A stretch of DNA of 64,000 nt from Candidatus Phaeomarinobacter ectocarpi (lineage in GTDB: Bacteria > Pseudomonadota > Alphaproteobacteria > CGMCC-115125). This document shows positions 39,085 to 47,683 of this stretch, in pieces. The notes below the pieces were generated by a model. It was not told where the DNA came from, searched no databases, and worked only from the letters and a program-made list of their open reading frames with translations. A program made the translations under genes and the position numbers. Each line of letters opens with the position of its first letter. The stretch's first letter is position 1. The DNA lies in the NCBI RefSeq assembly GCF_000689395.1, contig NZ_HG966617.1, positions 1 through 64,000 on the forward strand, written 5' to 3'.

Positions 39085-39726
39085 ATGATTGAGTGCATGA
39101 CATTTTCGACTGCAAACGAGTTTGGGGACGCTCTGGTGGACTATCACCGCATGCGCTACCGGCTGTTCATAGAACGTGAAGGCTGGGACATTCCTCATTT
39201 CGACAATCTTGAATATGACCAGTTTGACACCCCAGCGACCGTCTATCTGATCAAGCGGAGACCTAAGACCGGCGAAGTGATGGGCGGCATGCGCCTTATT
39301 CCCACCACCCAGCCTTATCTGGCGGAGCATGTCTGGCCGAACATCATCCAGACCCGCCCGATCCCCAAAGACCCGAAAGTCTGGGAAGGCACGCGGATGA
39401 GTGCGGACCCGGAACTGTCCGTGGAAGAGCGGCGTCAGACCCTTGCCGAATTGGGCATCGGTTTTGTGGAGTTCCTGCTGAGCGTTGGGGCAGATCGCGT
39501 TATCTTCGAAATGCCACCAAAGCTGCTGGAGTTCCAGTCACGTGAAAATCCGGAGTTTGTCGAGAAACTGGGTGAGCCAATCACGCTGGACGACGGCACG
39601 CTGCTCGTGGGTGGCTGGGTGCATCTGAGCGAAACAACCCTGGCAGCCTATCGGGCAGGAGCTGGTGTCACTGAAGATATTGTCACCTATCCAAAGGCCA
39701 GCATCCCATACCGCAAAGCGGCCTGA
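39085..39726 (+). CDS. luxI: Acyl-homoserine-lactone synthase (LuxI family)
   Basis: Makes an N-acyl-homoserine lactone signal from S-adenosylmethionine and an acyl carrier. The 213-residue protein has the invariant LuxI residues at almost canonical numbering: Arg24, Phe28, Trp34, Asp45, Asp48, Arg70, Glu101 and Arg104 (segments RYRLFIEREGW, YDQFD, GGMRLIPT and WEGTRM). AGGAGG precedes the ATG by about 5 nt, one of the best ribosome sites in the window. There is no LuxR gene in the window. The acyl chain cannot be predicted from sequence. Confidence 0.95.
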   Translation: MIECMTFSTANEFGDALVDYHRMRYRLFIEREGWDIPHFDNLEYDQFDTPATVYLIKRRPKTGEVMGGMRLIPTTQPYLAEHVWPNIIQTRPIPKDPKVWEGTRMSADPELSVEERRQTLAELGIGFVEFLLSVGADRVIFEMPPKLLEFQSRENPEFVEKLGEPITLDDGTLLVGGWVHLSETTLAAYRAGAGVTEDIVTYPKASIPYRKAA

Positions 39727-39950
39727 CATCGCGGAGAGTTACGGGTGATTGACCCGGATGCACCAGGTGCATTCGGGTCAATTGCCTTTCAAACACCCAC
39801 AACGTGTTGGGCGCTATTGCGACGAAAGGACTTGAGCACTGTCACTTTGCTTTGCGAAACTCATGGCAGAGCGGAAGGGCGAATCCCTGCCGCATGAGTG
39901 CCCGGCTGCGCATGACGCATTCAGGTGCCAAAGGAAGTGGACAAGCGCTC

Positions 39951-40214
39951 ATGTTGGACGCCCGCGTCAAAGGTCTTTTTCAACAATGGCTGCTGGATGC
40001 GACGCCCGCCCCCTGGGGCGTTGCGCATGATCGCGACACCGACACCTACAAGATTGTGGCCCGAGACACTGATGGTCGTCCGCGCCTGGATGCTGCCGGC
40101 GGACAGATCACCATCGCGACAGGCATGACGCGGTCAGATGCCGCCATGCTGGTGCAGTTGCGCACTTTGTTGGACGAGGATGAAAATCCATCTCGGGTGG
40201 TCAGCCTCTTCTAG
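39951..40214 (+). CDS. Hypothetical protein downstream of luxI
   Basis: An 87-residue protein (MLDARVKGLFQQWLLD ...) rich in Asp and Arg with no membrane segment and no family that I recognise. Longer in-frame starts exist at 39804, 39894 and 39912, but the N-terminal part looks non-coding; AAAGGAAG lies about 14 nt before the ATG at 39951. It follows luxI by 224 bp in the same direction and could belong to the quorum-sensing transcript. It shares its TAG stop (CTAG, 40211-40214) with the convergent gene. Confidence 0.55.
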   Translation: MLDARVKGLFQQWLLDATPAPWGVAHDRDTDTYKIVARDTDGRPRLDAAGGQITIATGMTRSDAAMLVQLRTLLDEDENPSRVVSLF

Positions 40215-41542
40215 ACGTCATTCTCACCGGATTTGAGGCGGGACTCTCGCTCCGCCCAGCCAAAAATACCCTTGGACATCAAAGACAGTTCCGCCTGCCG
40301 TCGCGCGCCATAGATTTCAGCGCGCGCCGCATGCGCTTCCCGATTGTCCGGCTCTGCAAGGGCGGCGGACTCAACCAGGTGACAGGCCAGTCGCATGTCA
40401 GCCTCTACGCCGGTGCCCGCGAGCGCTTGCGCTCGGGCGACAACAGGGCCGACCCCACCCGCCAGTGATATCATTTCCTGAGCCAGAGCGGCATCGGGCG
40501 CCGGTTTCAGGCGCGATGGGTTGCCATCATACCAGCCGCCATAGAGCCGCCAGATGTTGTGCAGAATGAATTCCGGCTCGTCATAAACAGGCTTGAGGTA
40601 GGGCTTGTCCATGAAGTGCGAGGGCAACTTGATGGAATGCAACACTTCATCAAACCGGGCCCCGTTGTTCATCATTTCCAATGACTGCTGGACCAGCAGC
40701 TCCAGCGCGGTGGCGATGGTATCGAGGACTGTGGCGATACGCGCCTTGCCTTCAATCGGTAGCCCGTGTGCAGGAAGCAGAAGCTCTGGTTCCTTGGCGG
40801 CCATGTCGCGCAGCGCCTTTGCCCATTCAAGCGGATAGCGCTGCACTTTTTGAGGGTTCCCGGCATTTGGGAAAACCCAGGTCACAAAGTCACCTGAGCA
40901 AATGGCCTTGTGCTCGGGTATCCAGGCCCACAGATGATCATCTGTTTCGCCGATGGCGTGGTTCAGATGAAATGTCAGATCGCCCGCACGCAGCGTCATG
41001 GCATCACGAAACGTCGTATCCGGATCAACCCAGGGGTCGGGCCCGAACCGGCGCGGCTGTGGTGCACGACCTTCATTGCCGCTACCGCCGCCCATCTTGA
41101 GTTCTGCTGCCGGGGCAAACTGTCGGGCATTGATGGTGAAGTTGTAGCCATTGGTCAGCTCATAGCGCCGGAAGCGCGGGCTGACATTTTCATGGGCAAC
41201 GACCTGCGGGCGGGTGTGGCCACGCTCGCAGGCGTCACACAGAATTGCGCCTGTCCCGCCCACATGGTCCGCATGGCCATGGGTGTAGCAAACATGTGTG
41301 ACCGGCTCCTCGGTCCATCGCCGCAGGGATTTGACGATACCACCGGCAAAAGCATCAAGGCTTGTGTCGAACAGCACCACGCCGTCTCCGGACTTGAGCG
41401 CCACCACATGGCTGAAGGCCTCAATGATGGCAACGCCATCGCCGACTTCGGAGAGCTCTGTCGTCGGGCGGTTGATCAGCCCGGCGCCCTCATACACGCC
41501 ATCGTCAATATAGTGTGCGGACTTCGCCAGAATGTCGGACAT
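40211..41542 (-). CDS. Alkylsulfatase-like metallo-beta-lactamase-fold hydrolase
   Basis: A 443-residue protein with the SDS-hydrolase/alkylsulfatase layout: a metallo-beta-lactamase domain with HGHADH (His88, His90, Asp92, His93), later ligands in AHENVS and NHAIGETDDHLWAW and SGDFVTWVF, then a helical dimerisation domain (from about 310). Known relatives cleave sulfate or related groups from alkyl chains; the substrate here is unknown. I chose the ATG at 41542 because GGGGAGA lies 6-7 nt upstream; the ATG at 41557 falls within that ribosome site. It converges with the gene after luxI. Confidence 0.9.
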   Translation of the reverse strand: MSDILAKSAHYIDDGVYEGAGLINRPTTELSEVGDGVAIIEAFSHVVALKSGDGVVLFDTSLDAFAGGIVKSLRRWTEEPVTHVCYTHGHADHVGGTGAILCDACERGHTRPQVVAHENVSPRFRRYELTNGYNFTINARQFAPAAELKMGGGSGNEGRAPQPRRFGPDPWVDPDTTFRDAMTLRAGDLTFHLNHAIGETDDHLWAWIPEHKAICSGDFVTWVFPNAGNPQKVQRYPLEWAKALRDMAAKEPELLLPAHGLPIEGKARIATVLDTIATALELLVQQSLEMMNNGARFDEVLHSIKLPSHFMDKPYLKPVYDEPEFILHNIWRLYGGWYDGNPSRLKPAPDAALAQEMISLAGGVGPVVARAQALAGTGVEADMRLACHLVESAALAEPDNREAHAARAEIYGARRQAELSLMSKGIFGWAERESRLKSGENDV

Positions 41543-41557
41543 GGCTGTTCTCCCCAT

Positions 41558-41858
41558 ATAAGGCCGTTTCTTGAAATCAGAGCCGGACTATAGCGGCCAA
41601 TTTCGAATTAGAAACACCCATTAAATTTTCGGAGAATGGTTTCATCCATGTGGCAACAACAAAGAACGGGCCAGAGATGGCACCAGCTGGCCCTCATCCA
41701 TTCTGGAAATCGACTGAAAGCCCATCACATGCGGGAGACATCCCTTGCAAAGATGTCAGGGCGAGTGAGGCCGACAAGTTCAATCGCAAACAGGCCGCGG
41801 AGGTCTGATTTCGTTGTGAAGTAACTGGTGTGAAGGCGGTCGCGTGTTTGCGCGTTGA
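41558..41858. other. Intergenic region, no gene called
   Basis: About 300 bp between the divergently placed alkylsulfatase-like start and the end of the CHASE2 kinase gene. A 62-codon open frame (41636-41824, +) has no ribosome site and low-complexity basic composition. No repeat, terminator or RNA gene is apparent. Confidence 0.5.
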
Positions 41859-44102
41859 CTAGCCGGCTGCGTCAAGCTGGCCCGTCCCTAGTCTTCGGCT
41901 GACCGGGAATATGAGGCGGACGGTTGTTCCAACGCCAACGGAACTGTCTATTTCGATTGTCCCGCCATGCTGTTTCATGAAGGCCGAAACAATAGTCAGG
42001 CCAAGGCCGATGCCGTCTGAAGACCGGTGCGCGGACGCCCTGACCTGTTGGAACGGCATGAGAATGGAGGAGAGCATCTCCGCGGGGATGCCTTCGCCAT
42101 GATCTTCAACCTCGATGGTGGGATGGCCCTGATCATCTATGAGCGTGCGAACGACAATTTGTTCGTCGGGAGGCGAGTAGCAGGCTGCGTTGCTGATAAG
42201 ATTGCTGACGGCCCGCTGAATGCGCGACGCATCGGCTAGGACATCTCCAACAGTGAAATCAAACTCGGTCTTGATGGTGTGCGCACATGCATTTGCATCG
42301 CCCCGCGCGGAGTGGATGGCGCTCTCGGCGATTTCAGCAAGGCAAATGGCTTCATCCGCGAGCTCAATGCTACCCATTTCCGCCCGCGAAATTTCCATTA
42401 TATCGTTGACGATGTTCAGCAGATGACGCCCGCTGCCGCTGATGTGGGCGGCATATTCCAGATAGTCCGGCGAGCCGAGAGGGCCCATCGCTTGCTGTTC
42501 CATCAACTCGGCAAACCCGATCACAGCGTTGAGCGGGGTGCGCAGCTCATGACCCATATTGGCAAGAAAATCCGTCTTGGCCCGGTTTGCCCGTTCAGCC
42601 TGTTCGCGGGCCTCGCGCTGCGCGGTTACCGCAAGCACACTGTCTGTTACGTCCCGAATCGTGAGGCCGAGCACGTGTCTGTATGTCGTCCCATTCGGTG
42701 TCGGCACATCAATTGGAACGTCACTGCGGTTTAGCCTCATTTCCAGATGGTGTTCTTTACCATCCTTAAAGACGCTGGCCATTATGGGCTCACCCGGCGG
42801 CGCTGTGTGCCAGCCCGCCGAAGGTCTGTCGCGATCAGGCGACAGGTTTTCAAGCAGGTCGTCGATGGTGGCACCGCTTGCGGCTTGCGGAACATTACAC
42901 AGGTCAAACGTCTGCGTATTTGCCTGCTCGATGCGCCCCTGCGCATCAAGGATGGCGATGCCGTCGAAGCTGTCGGAGACAACCCGGTCCAGGAGGATCC
43001 GTTGGTGTGCGGCGATCCGCTTCTGGCGGGCCGCATTTCGCCTTTGTATGTCTGACATAAGAACAAGCTGAAGGCCAAAGACCAGCATCAAGGCAAAGAG
43101 GGCTGGCAATACATCAAGACTGATGGCCACAAAATGCTGAAGGAGCCCAGAGACCGCGAGCAGGCCAAAAACGGCAACAGCCACGATGGCTGCATATCCA
43201 AACCAGCCCCGCTGTTGCGGCATGCACAGGGCACCTGCCAGCACCAGGATAACCAGCAGAACAACACCAATGGGTCCGGTGCGGTGTATTTCTCGGTCCT
43301 GATGGAGCGTCTCGAACCCCATGGCCTGGACCATTGGCCCTGACATGACGCCATAGCGTGGCACAGCAAAGTGGTCACCCAGTTCAACAGCTGTACCGCC
43401 AATGATGACGCGCTTGCCATTCACTACATTGACGTCGAACCGCCCCTCCATCACATCAACAAATGAGATGCGGGGAATTGTGCGTACATCTATGCCGTAG
43501 TCGACATAGAAAGGTTCCGGCTGTGGTTTGGCCTTGCCTGCAAGCAGGGCAAACATGGAGTACCTGAATTCGCCATCGGCATTCCACATGCCGTGCATGA
43601 GCTGACGCAGACGGCCGTCTTTATCCGGAATGACATTAACGCTTCCAAGCCAGGCATGGGGTGTGAGGGCCGGTGTCGGTTCGGCATCAATGAGGTTCCC
43701 GTCATACACACCTGGTTCGGCCAGTTGCGTGAAGGCGGGGAGGATGACGTGACCACCAGCATCTTCAAGGGCGCGCGCGAGCGCCGCCGTCTCGTTCTCA
43801 TTGGTCCGGGCGCTCATGTCCACATCAATGGCAATTTCATTCGCACCGGCAGCAACCAATGATCGGACTGCATAGGCGTAAGTGTTGCGAGGCAACGGCC
43901 ATTGGCCGAGTTCCTGGATCGACCGGGCATCGATCTGAACAGCAACCACCTCACCGGATGCGGGCCGATCAAGGAGATCAAAGCGGGATTCGAGCAAGGC
44001 AAGTTCAAGGGTTTCCAGCGCGCCGAACGCATAGGCGCTCATGGCGATGAAAAATACAGCACATCCTTGAATAAGCCGCTGCATGTCCCGCGGCACCCCC
44101 AC
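41859..44102 (-). CDS. CHASE2-domain hybrid sensor histidine kinase
   Basis: Membrane sensor kinase of 747 residues. Residues about 10-28 form an N-terminal anchor; an extracytoplasmic CHASE2 domain follows (about 30-270, with VAVQIDARSIQELGQWPLPRNTYA and EIAIDVDMS); three membrane segments lie at about 280-355; a PAS domain covers about 375-500; the kinase core has the H-box GHELRTPLNAVIG (His518), NLISNAACYS (N box), VEDHGEGIP and DGIGLGLTIV. No response regulator is adjacent. The FecR-domain gene lies immediately upstream in the same direction (76 bp), and CHASE2 kinases commonly travel with FecR proteins, so they are probably one transcript and pathway. Confidence 0.93.
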   Translation of the reverse strand: MGVPRDMQRLIQGCAVFFIAMSAYAFGALETLELALLESRFDLLDRPASGEVVAVQIDARSIQELGQWPLPRNTYAYAVRSLVAAGANEIAIDVDMSARTNENETAALARALEDAGGHVILPAFTQLAEPGVYDGNLIDAEPTPALTPHAWLGSVNVIPDKDGRLRQLMHGMWNADGEFRYSMFALLAGKAKPQPEPFYVDYGIDVRTIPRISFVDVMEGRFDVNVVNGKRVIIGGTAVELGDHFAVPRYGVMSGPMVQAMGFETLHQDREIHRTGPIGVVLLVILVLAGALCMPQQRGWFGYAAIVAVAVFGLLAVSGLLQHFVAISLDVLPALFALMLVFGLQLVLMSDIQRRNAARQKRIAAHQRILLDRVVSDSFDGIAILDAQGRIEQANTQTFDLCNVPQAASGATIDDLLENLSPDRDRPSAGWHTAPPGEPIMASVFKDGKEHHLEMRLNRSDVPIDVPTPNGTTYRHVLGLTIRDVTDSVLAVTAQREAREQAERANRAKTDFLANMGHELRTPLNAVIGFAELMEQQAMGPLGSPDYLEYAAHISGSGRHLLNIVNDIMEISRAEMGSIELADEAICLAEIAESAIHSARGDANACAHTIKTEFDFTVGDVLADASRIQRAVSNLISNAACYSPPDEQIVVRTLIDDQGHPTIEVEDHGEGIPAEMLSSILMPFQQVRASAHRSSDGIGLGLTIVSAFMKQHGGTIEIDSSVGVGTTVRLIFPVSRRLGTGQLDAAG

Positions 44103-44175
44103 ATAGAAAATCAGCCAGGCTGTTGCCAGCCCGGCTGATGATTATGTGCGATGAATGGATGAGGTCAGGTTAACG

Positions 44176-45573
44176 TCACTTTTTGTTTTTCCCGTTCCCA
44201 CCAGCATTGCCATTCCCAAGACCAAGTGCGAGGCCGCCGCCGTTTCCGCCCGAATTGCCGCCCGAATTGCCAATCGAGGCGCCAAGGGCCAGACCACCGC
44301 CATTGCCTCCTGAGTTGCCACCCGAATTGCCAACTGAGGCGCCCAGAGCCAGACCGCCGCCATTGCCGCCCGCGTTGCCGTTTGAGGCCCCAAGGGCGAG
44401 GCCGCCGCCATTACCGCCGGAATTGCCAATCGAGGCACCCAGGGCCAGACCGCCGCCGTTACCACCCGCGTTGCCATTTGAGGCCCCAAGCGCGAGGCCG
44501 CCGCCGTTACCGCCCGAATTGCCGGTTGAGGCGCCCAGGGCCAGACCGCCGCCGTTACCACCCGCGTTGCCGTTTGAAGCCCCAAGTGCGAGGCCGCCGC
44601 CATTGCCGCCCGAATTACCGGAGGCTCCGACAGAAAGCCCATTGCCAAGACCGAGGCCTTTCCCGCTGCTGGGCGCGGAAGAAGACAAGGCAGCGCTGTT
44701 GACCAGGCCAGTTGCGTTGCCACTTGCCTTGGAGCTTGCTTTGGCGCCGGCGCTGACCGCAGCACCGACATTGCTCTTTGCAGCCGCAGCTGTTGTACCG
44801 GGTACGCTCTGGCGGACAAGACCACCAGTTGCTGCGGGGACATCAAGGGTCTGGACGCCCATTGTCGCCTTGATACGCACAGGTGCCTGAGGGTTGGGCG
44901 CCCCGACAGCTGGTGTGGGACTGCCCGGAGAGGCCGCGCGTGATGCGGGTGCAACCGTTCGCGGCGTACGACCAGTCCGAAGGGCCTTGGCCGGGCTTGC
45001 TGCTCCTGGTCCGGATACAGACAGGCCAACACCTGACCCGGCTGATACATCAGCCGTCTGGCCGGGGCGCACCATGCCCACGTCACCAGACTCAAAATCC
45101 ATGACTTCCACGGCACCCTGCACAACGTGCACGGAGGATTTTCCATCTGCAACGGTGACGGCAAACTTGGTGCCCTTCACGACAGCAGCCAGATAAGGGG
45201 TTTCCACCTCAAAATGCTGGTGATCCTTCTTGTCGACCGACAGAAGAATGGTACCAATTGACTGAATAATGGTTGTCGCCAAGCCCTGCTTGCTTTGGGG
45301 CGCCAACTGGATGCTTGTATTTGGCGCGACGACAATAGCCTCTTCGCCACGGCGTATGATCACACGTCCTGTGGCGCCGGTTGTAAGCATTGTGCCGGAC
45401 GCAAGCATCTGCTTGCTGCCGAGCGCCACGGGCGTCACGCCTTCGTGCGCGATCCACACGTCACCGCTGCGGGACTCTACCTGCCAGGCAGACTCAGCGT
45501 AGCCAGTATTTGAAAATACAACCATCGCGAGTGCGATAGCTGCGTATGCCAGTCCATTCTGGATGCGGCGCAT
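44176..45573 (-). CDS. Secreted FecR-domain protein with Gly/Asn-rich 16-residue repeats
   Basis: A 465-residue protein: signal peptide (1 to about 26, GYA before ESA), a FecR domain (about 30-175, with GRVIIRRGEEAIVVAPNTSIQL and VETPYLAAVVKGTKFAVTV), an Ala/Ser/Pro linker (about 176-318) and eight tandem copies of GN(S/A)GGNGGGLALGAS-x (319-454), ending GNGKNKK. I chose ATG 45573 because GGAG lies 9 nt upstream; in-frame ATGs at 45588 and 45609 are earlier. FecR domains act in signal transfer or as secreted envelope proteins. The neighbours are a CHASE2 kinase downstream and a divergent TpsB transporter, making it a candidate exported ligand or cargo. Confidence 0.88.
   Translation of the reverse strand: MRRIQNGLAYAAIALAMVVFSNTGYAESAWQVESRSGDVWIAHEGVTPVALGSKQMLASGTMLTTGATGRVIIRRGEEAIVVAPNTSIQLAPQSKQGLATTIIQSIGTILLSVDKKDHQHFEVETPYLAAVVKGTKFAVTVADGKSSVHVVQGAVEVMDFESGDVGMVRPGQTADVSAGSGVGLSVSGPGAASPAKALRTGRTPRTVAPASRAASPGSPTPAVGAPNPQAPVRIKATMGVQTLDVPAATGGLVRQSVPGTTAAAAKSNVGAAVSAGAKASSKASGNATGLVNSAALSSSAPSSGKGLGLGNGLSVGASGNSGGNGGGLALGASNGNAGGNGGGLALGASTGNSGGNGGGLALGASNGNAGGNGGGLALGASIGNSGGNGGGLALGASNGNAGGNGGGLALGASVGNSGGNSGGNGGGLALGASIGNSGGNSGGNGGGLALGLGNGNAGGNGKNKK
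44179..44619 (-). repeat. 48-bp tandem repeat array within the FecR gene
   Basis: Six 48-bp units followed by two 60-bp units (each with an added NSGG codon block) and a partial copy. Units alternate between GNSGG and GNAGG types, so the higher-order period is 96 bp. High identity at the DNA level makes length changes by slippage or recombination likely. Confidence 0.9.
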
Positions 45574-45713
45574 AATTGATATCTCCATGCCGGGCTTATC
45601 CGACCCCAACCGAAGTCTGGCATATGTCTAAAATTTTGAAACAAGGCATTGGAAATAAAGGAAAGAATCACTTAACCCGAAAGGGTGTATTTGAGTGAGT
45701 AGGTATTTCTTAA

Positions 45714-45763
45714 GCTTCAGGATGGCGGCACCCATTGGTTGCAGCCATCGATTGTCCTGAAGC
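45714..45763. repeat. Long inverted repeat in the FecR/TpsB divergent region
   Basis: GCTTCAGGA at 45714-45722 pairs with TCCTGAAGC at 45755-45763; TGGC and GCCA inside extend the stem with a small asymmetric bulge. It lies 50 bp before the TpsB ATG, so it may be an operator or a 5' leader hairpin. Confidence 0.6.
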
Positions 45764-45812
45764 GGGACTGCTAAAAAGTTTGTCGGCAACCGGGACTCAA
45801 TGCTCAACGAAA

Positions 45813-47531
45813 ATGGCTCTTCTGCATTTCCATATCCCGGACAGCATTCCGCGCGTTGTGATGCTCGCGGTGACCATGCCTGCCCTGTGCGCAACGATGT
45901 GGATACAGGACGCACACTCTCAGGCCTCGCAGGAAGCCGACCCCAGCCGCATTGAAGACCAGCTCATTGAGCGTGAAGTGCCGTCGCGCAAGCCAACAGC
46001 CGATGACCTCAGCCTTGGTATAGCTGGTGCGGGTACCGACGATATCAACGTTCCACCTTTCATTCTAAGCGGTGTGACTGTCGAAGGGGCTACGGCCTTT
46101 TCTGGCGAAGAAATAGCCGCGACATATGCGTCGCTCCTCGCAACCCAAATTGGGTCAACCGAACTTGAATCTATTGCCGGTCGCATCACAGCGCTCTATC
46201 GCGACGCCGGCTATGTGCTGTCACGCGCCATACTTCCGCCGCAGGACGTCACAACCGGTATCATCCGTATTCAGATTATCGAAGGGTATGTGAGCCATGT
46301 GACGACCGATGGCACCGTACCTGAGTACGCCATCAAGGGGTACGCGTCGCGCATCACCGCTGAGCGCCCACTTACACTTACAACCCTTGAGCGGAACATG
46401 CTGCTGATCAACGACATGCCCGGTGTCTCGCTCAAAGACGCTGTTCTGTCAGAGGACGAGGCGGTGCAGGGTGCGCATACACTGGCACTTGAGATTGGCC
46501 TTGATCGTATCGGCGGTTCCTTCTTTGTAGACAATCGCGGCTCAGCAGAAGTCGGTCCGGTGCAGGCCGGCACCAGCGTTGAACTTCGCAACACAATCGG
46601 TTTTGGGGATGCTGTCTCGGTCGCAGGGTTCACCGTGCCAAGCGAGCCGCGCGAGCTGAAGCTTATCCGCATCGGGTACACGACACCCATTGGCTCCAGT
46701 GGTTTGCAGATGAGCGTGTCAGGAACAGCAAGCTGGATTGATGCCGGTGGAACCCTCGATGCTGTGGGCGATGAGAGCAATCTCAAGGCAGTGTCCGCAA
46801 GTCTGGCCTACCCGATTGTCCGCGCACGGGAGTCAAACCTGTGGCTCAACACCAGCCTTGATGTCAGAAGCGCAGAAGAGCGTACGGACTTTGGCACTGT
46901 GTTTGACGAGGATCTGGTGGTGCTGCGTGGGAGTATTTCCGGCATGGTTGCGGATGATTGGGGCGGGCGCAGCTATGTCACGTTCCGGGCGTCCAAAGGT
47001 ATTCGCCTGATGAACGCGGCCAAGCGAGGCGATCTATTGCTGTCGCGTGTTGACGCTGATCCTCAGGCGGCCACCCTGACCGTAGATGTGTCGCGGTATC
47101 AGCAGCTTGTTGATGATCTGCTTTCCGTGACGCTGGCAGGCAGAGCACAAAGGGCGACGGATGCACTCGTCTCCTCGGAGGAGTTCAGTCTTGGAGGGGC
47201 CCGGTTCGGGCGAGGCTTTGAGTATGGTGAGCTGACCGGTGATGACGGGATTGCGGGCTCAATCGAGTTCACGATCGCACCTGATATCGAACTGGCCTGG
47301 GTCTCTAGCCCGCAGATTTATGCGTTCTACGACACGGGCGCTGTATGGAACAGAAATGTGGTCTTTGGTGACGCACGGCAGTCATTGTCGTCGGCCGGGG
47401 CGGGCATCCGACTGACCTTTGCGGACGACTTCAACGCCGGTTTCGAATTGGCAAAGCCGTTGGACCGTGATTCAAGCCGCACCAACACAGACGAATGGCA
47501 GGCGCTGTTCTTCCTGTCCGGGCAGCTTTAA
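45813..47531 (+). CDS. ShlB/FhaC-family (TpsB) outer-membrane transporter
   Basis: Outer-membrane beta-barrel of the two-partner secretion system, about 572 residues. It has a signal-like N-terminus (to about residue 38), a POTRA region (about 80-157: ILSGVTVEGATAFSGEEI ... IRIQIIEGYV), then a barrel domain from about 230 with the FhaC-type motif LGGARFGRGFEYG and a terminal strand ending in Leu. The start is ATG 45813, since upstream residues from a GTG at 45735 precede the signal peptide. No classic TpsA exoprotein (haemagglutinin-type N-terminus) is nearby; the only exported neighbour is the divergent FecR-repeat protein, 240 bp away start to start. Confidence 0.92.
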   Translation: MALLHFHIPDSIPRVVMLAVTMPALCATMWIQDAHSQASQEADPSRIEDQLIEREVPSRKPTADDLSLGIAGAGTDDINVPPFILSGVTVEGATAFSGEEIAATYASLLATQIGSTELESIAGRITALYRDAGYVLSRAILPPQDVTTGIIRIQIIEGYVSHVTTDGTVPEYAIKGYASRITAERPLTLTTLERNMLLINDMPGVSLKDAVLSEDEAVQGAHTLALEIGLDRIGGSFFVDNRGSAEVGPVQAGTSVELRNTIGFGDAVSVAGFTVPSEPRELKLIRIGYTTPIGSSGLQMSVSGTASWIDAGGTLDAVGDESNLKAVSASLAYPIVRARESNLWLNTSLDVRSAEERTDFGTVFDEDLVVLRGSISGMVADDWGGRSYVTFRASKGIRLMNAAKRGDLLLSRVDADPQAATLTVDVSRYQQLVDDLLSVTLAGRAQRATDALVSSEEFSLGGARFGRGFEYGELTGDDGIAGSIEFTIAPDIELAWVSSPQIYAFYDTGAVWNRNVVFGDARQSLSSAGAGIRLTFADDFNAGFELAKPLDRDSSRTNTDEWQALFFLSGQL

Positions 47532-47606
47532 GAACCGGGATGCATACGCCCCAGTTCGTAAGCCATCAGCGGTCGTTCAAGGTTTGAAATCTGCAAAGCG
47601 GGGAAG

Positions 47607-47683
47607 TGGCGCGCCGGGGAAGATTCGAACTCCCGACCCCCAGATTCGTAGTCTGGTGCTCTATCCAGCTGAGCTACCGGCGC
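47607..47683 (-). tRNA. tRNA-Arg (anticodon ACG)
   Basis: A full cloverleaf reads from 47683 down: acceptor GCGCCGG pairing with CCGGCGC, D-arm GCTC..GAGC, anticodon stem CCAGA/TCTGG with loop CTACGAA (anticodon ACG), T-arm with GTTCGAATC, discriminator G and an encoded CCA. A34 is normally deaminated to inosine to read CGU, CGC and CGA. Confidence 0.97.

Noticed and set aside
41636-41824. 62-codon open frame between the alkylsulfatase-like and CHASE2 genes
   Set aside because: Lacks a ribosome site and looks like random basic sequence.
44179-44619. Possible CRISPR array
   Set aside because: Units are contiguous, in frame and without unique spacers, and lie inside a gene; no cas genes are present.
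44183-44890. 235-codon Pro-rich open frame on the + strand opposite the FecR repeats
   Set aside because: It is the complement of the Gly/Asn repeat codons; the - strand product has a signal peptide, a FecR domain and a ribosome site, while this one has none.
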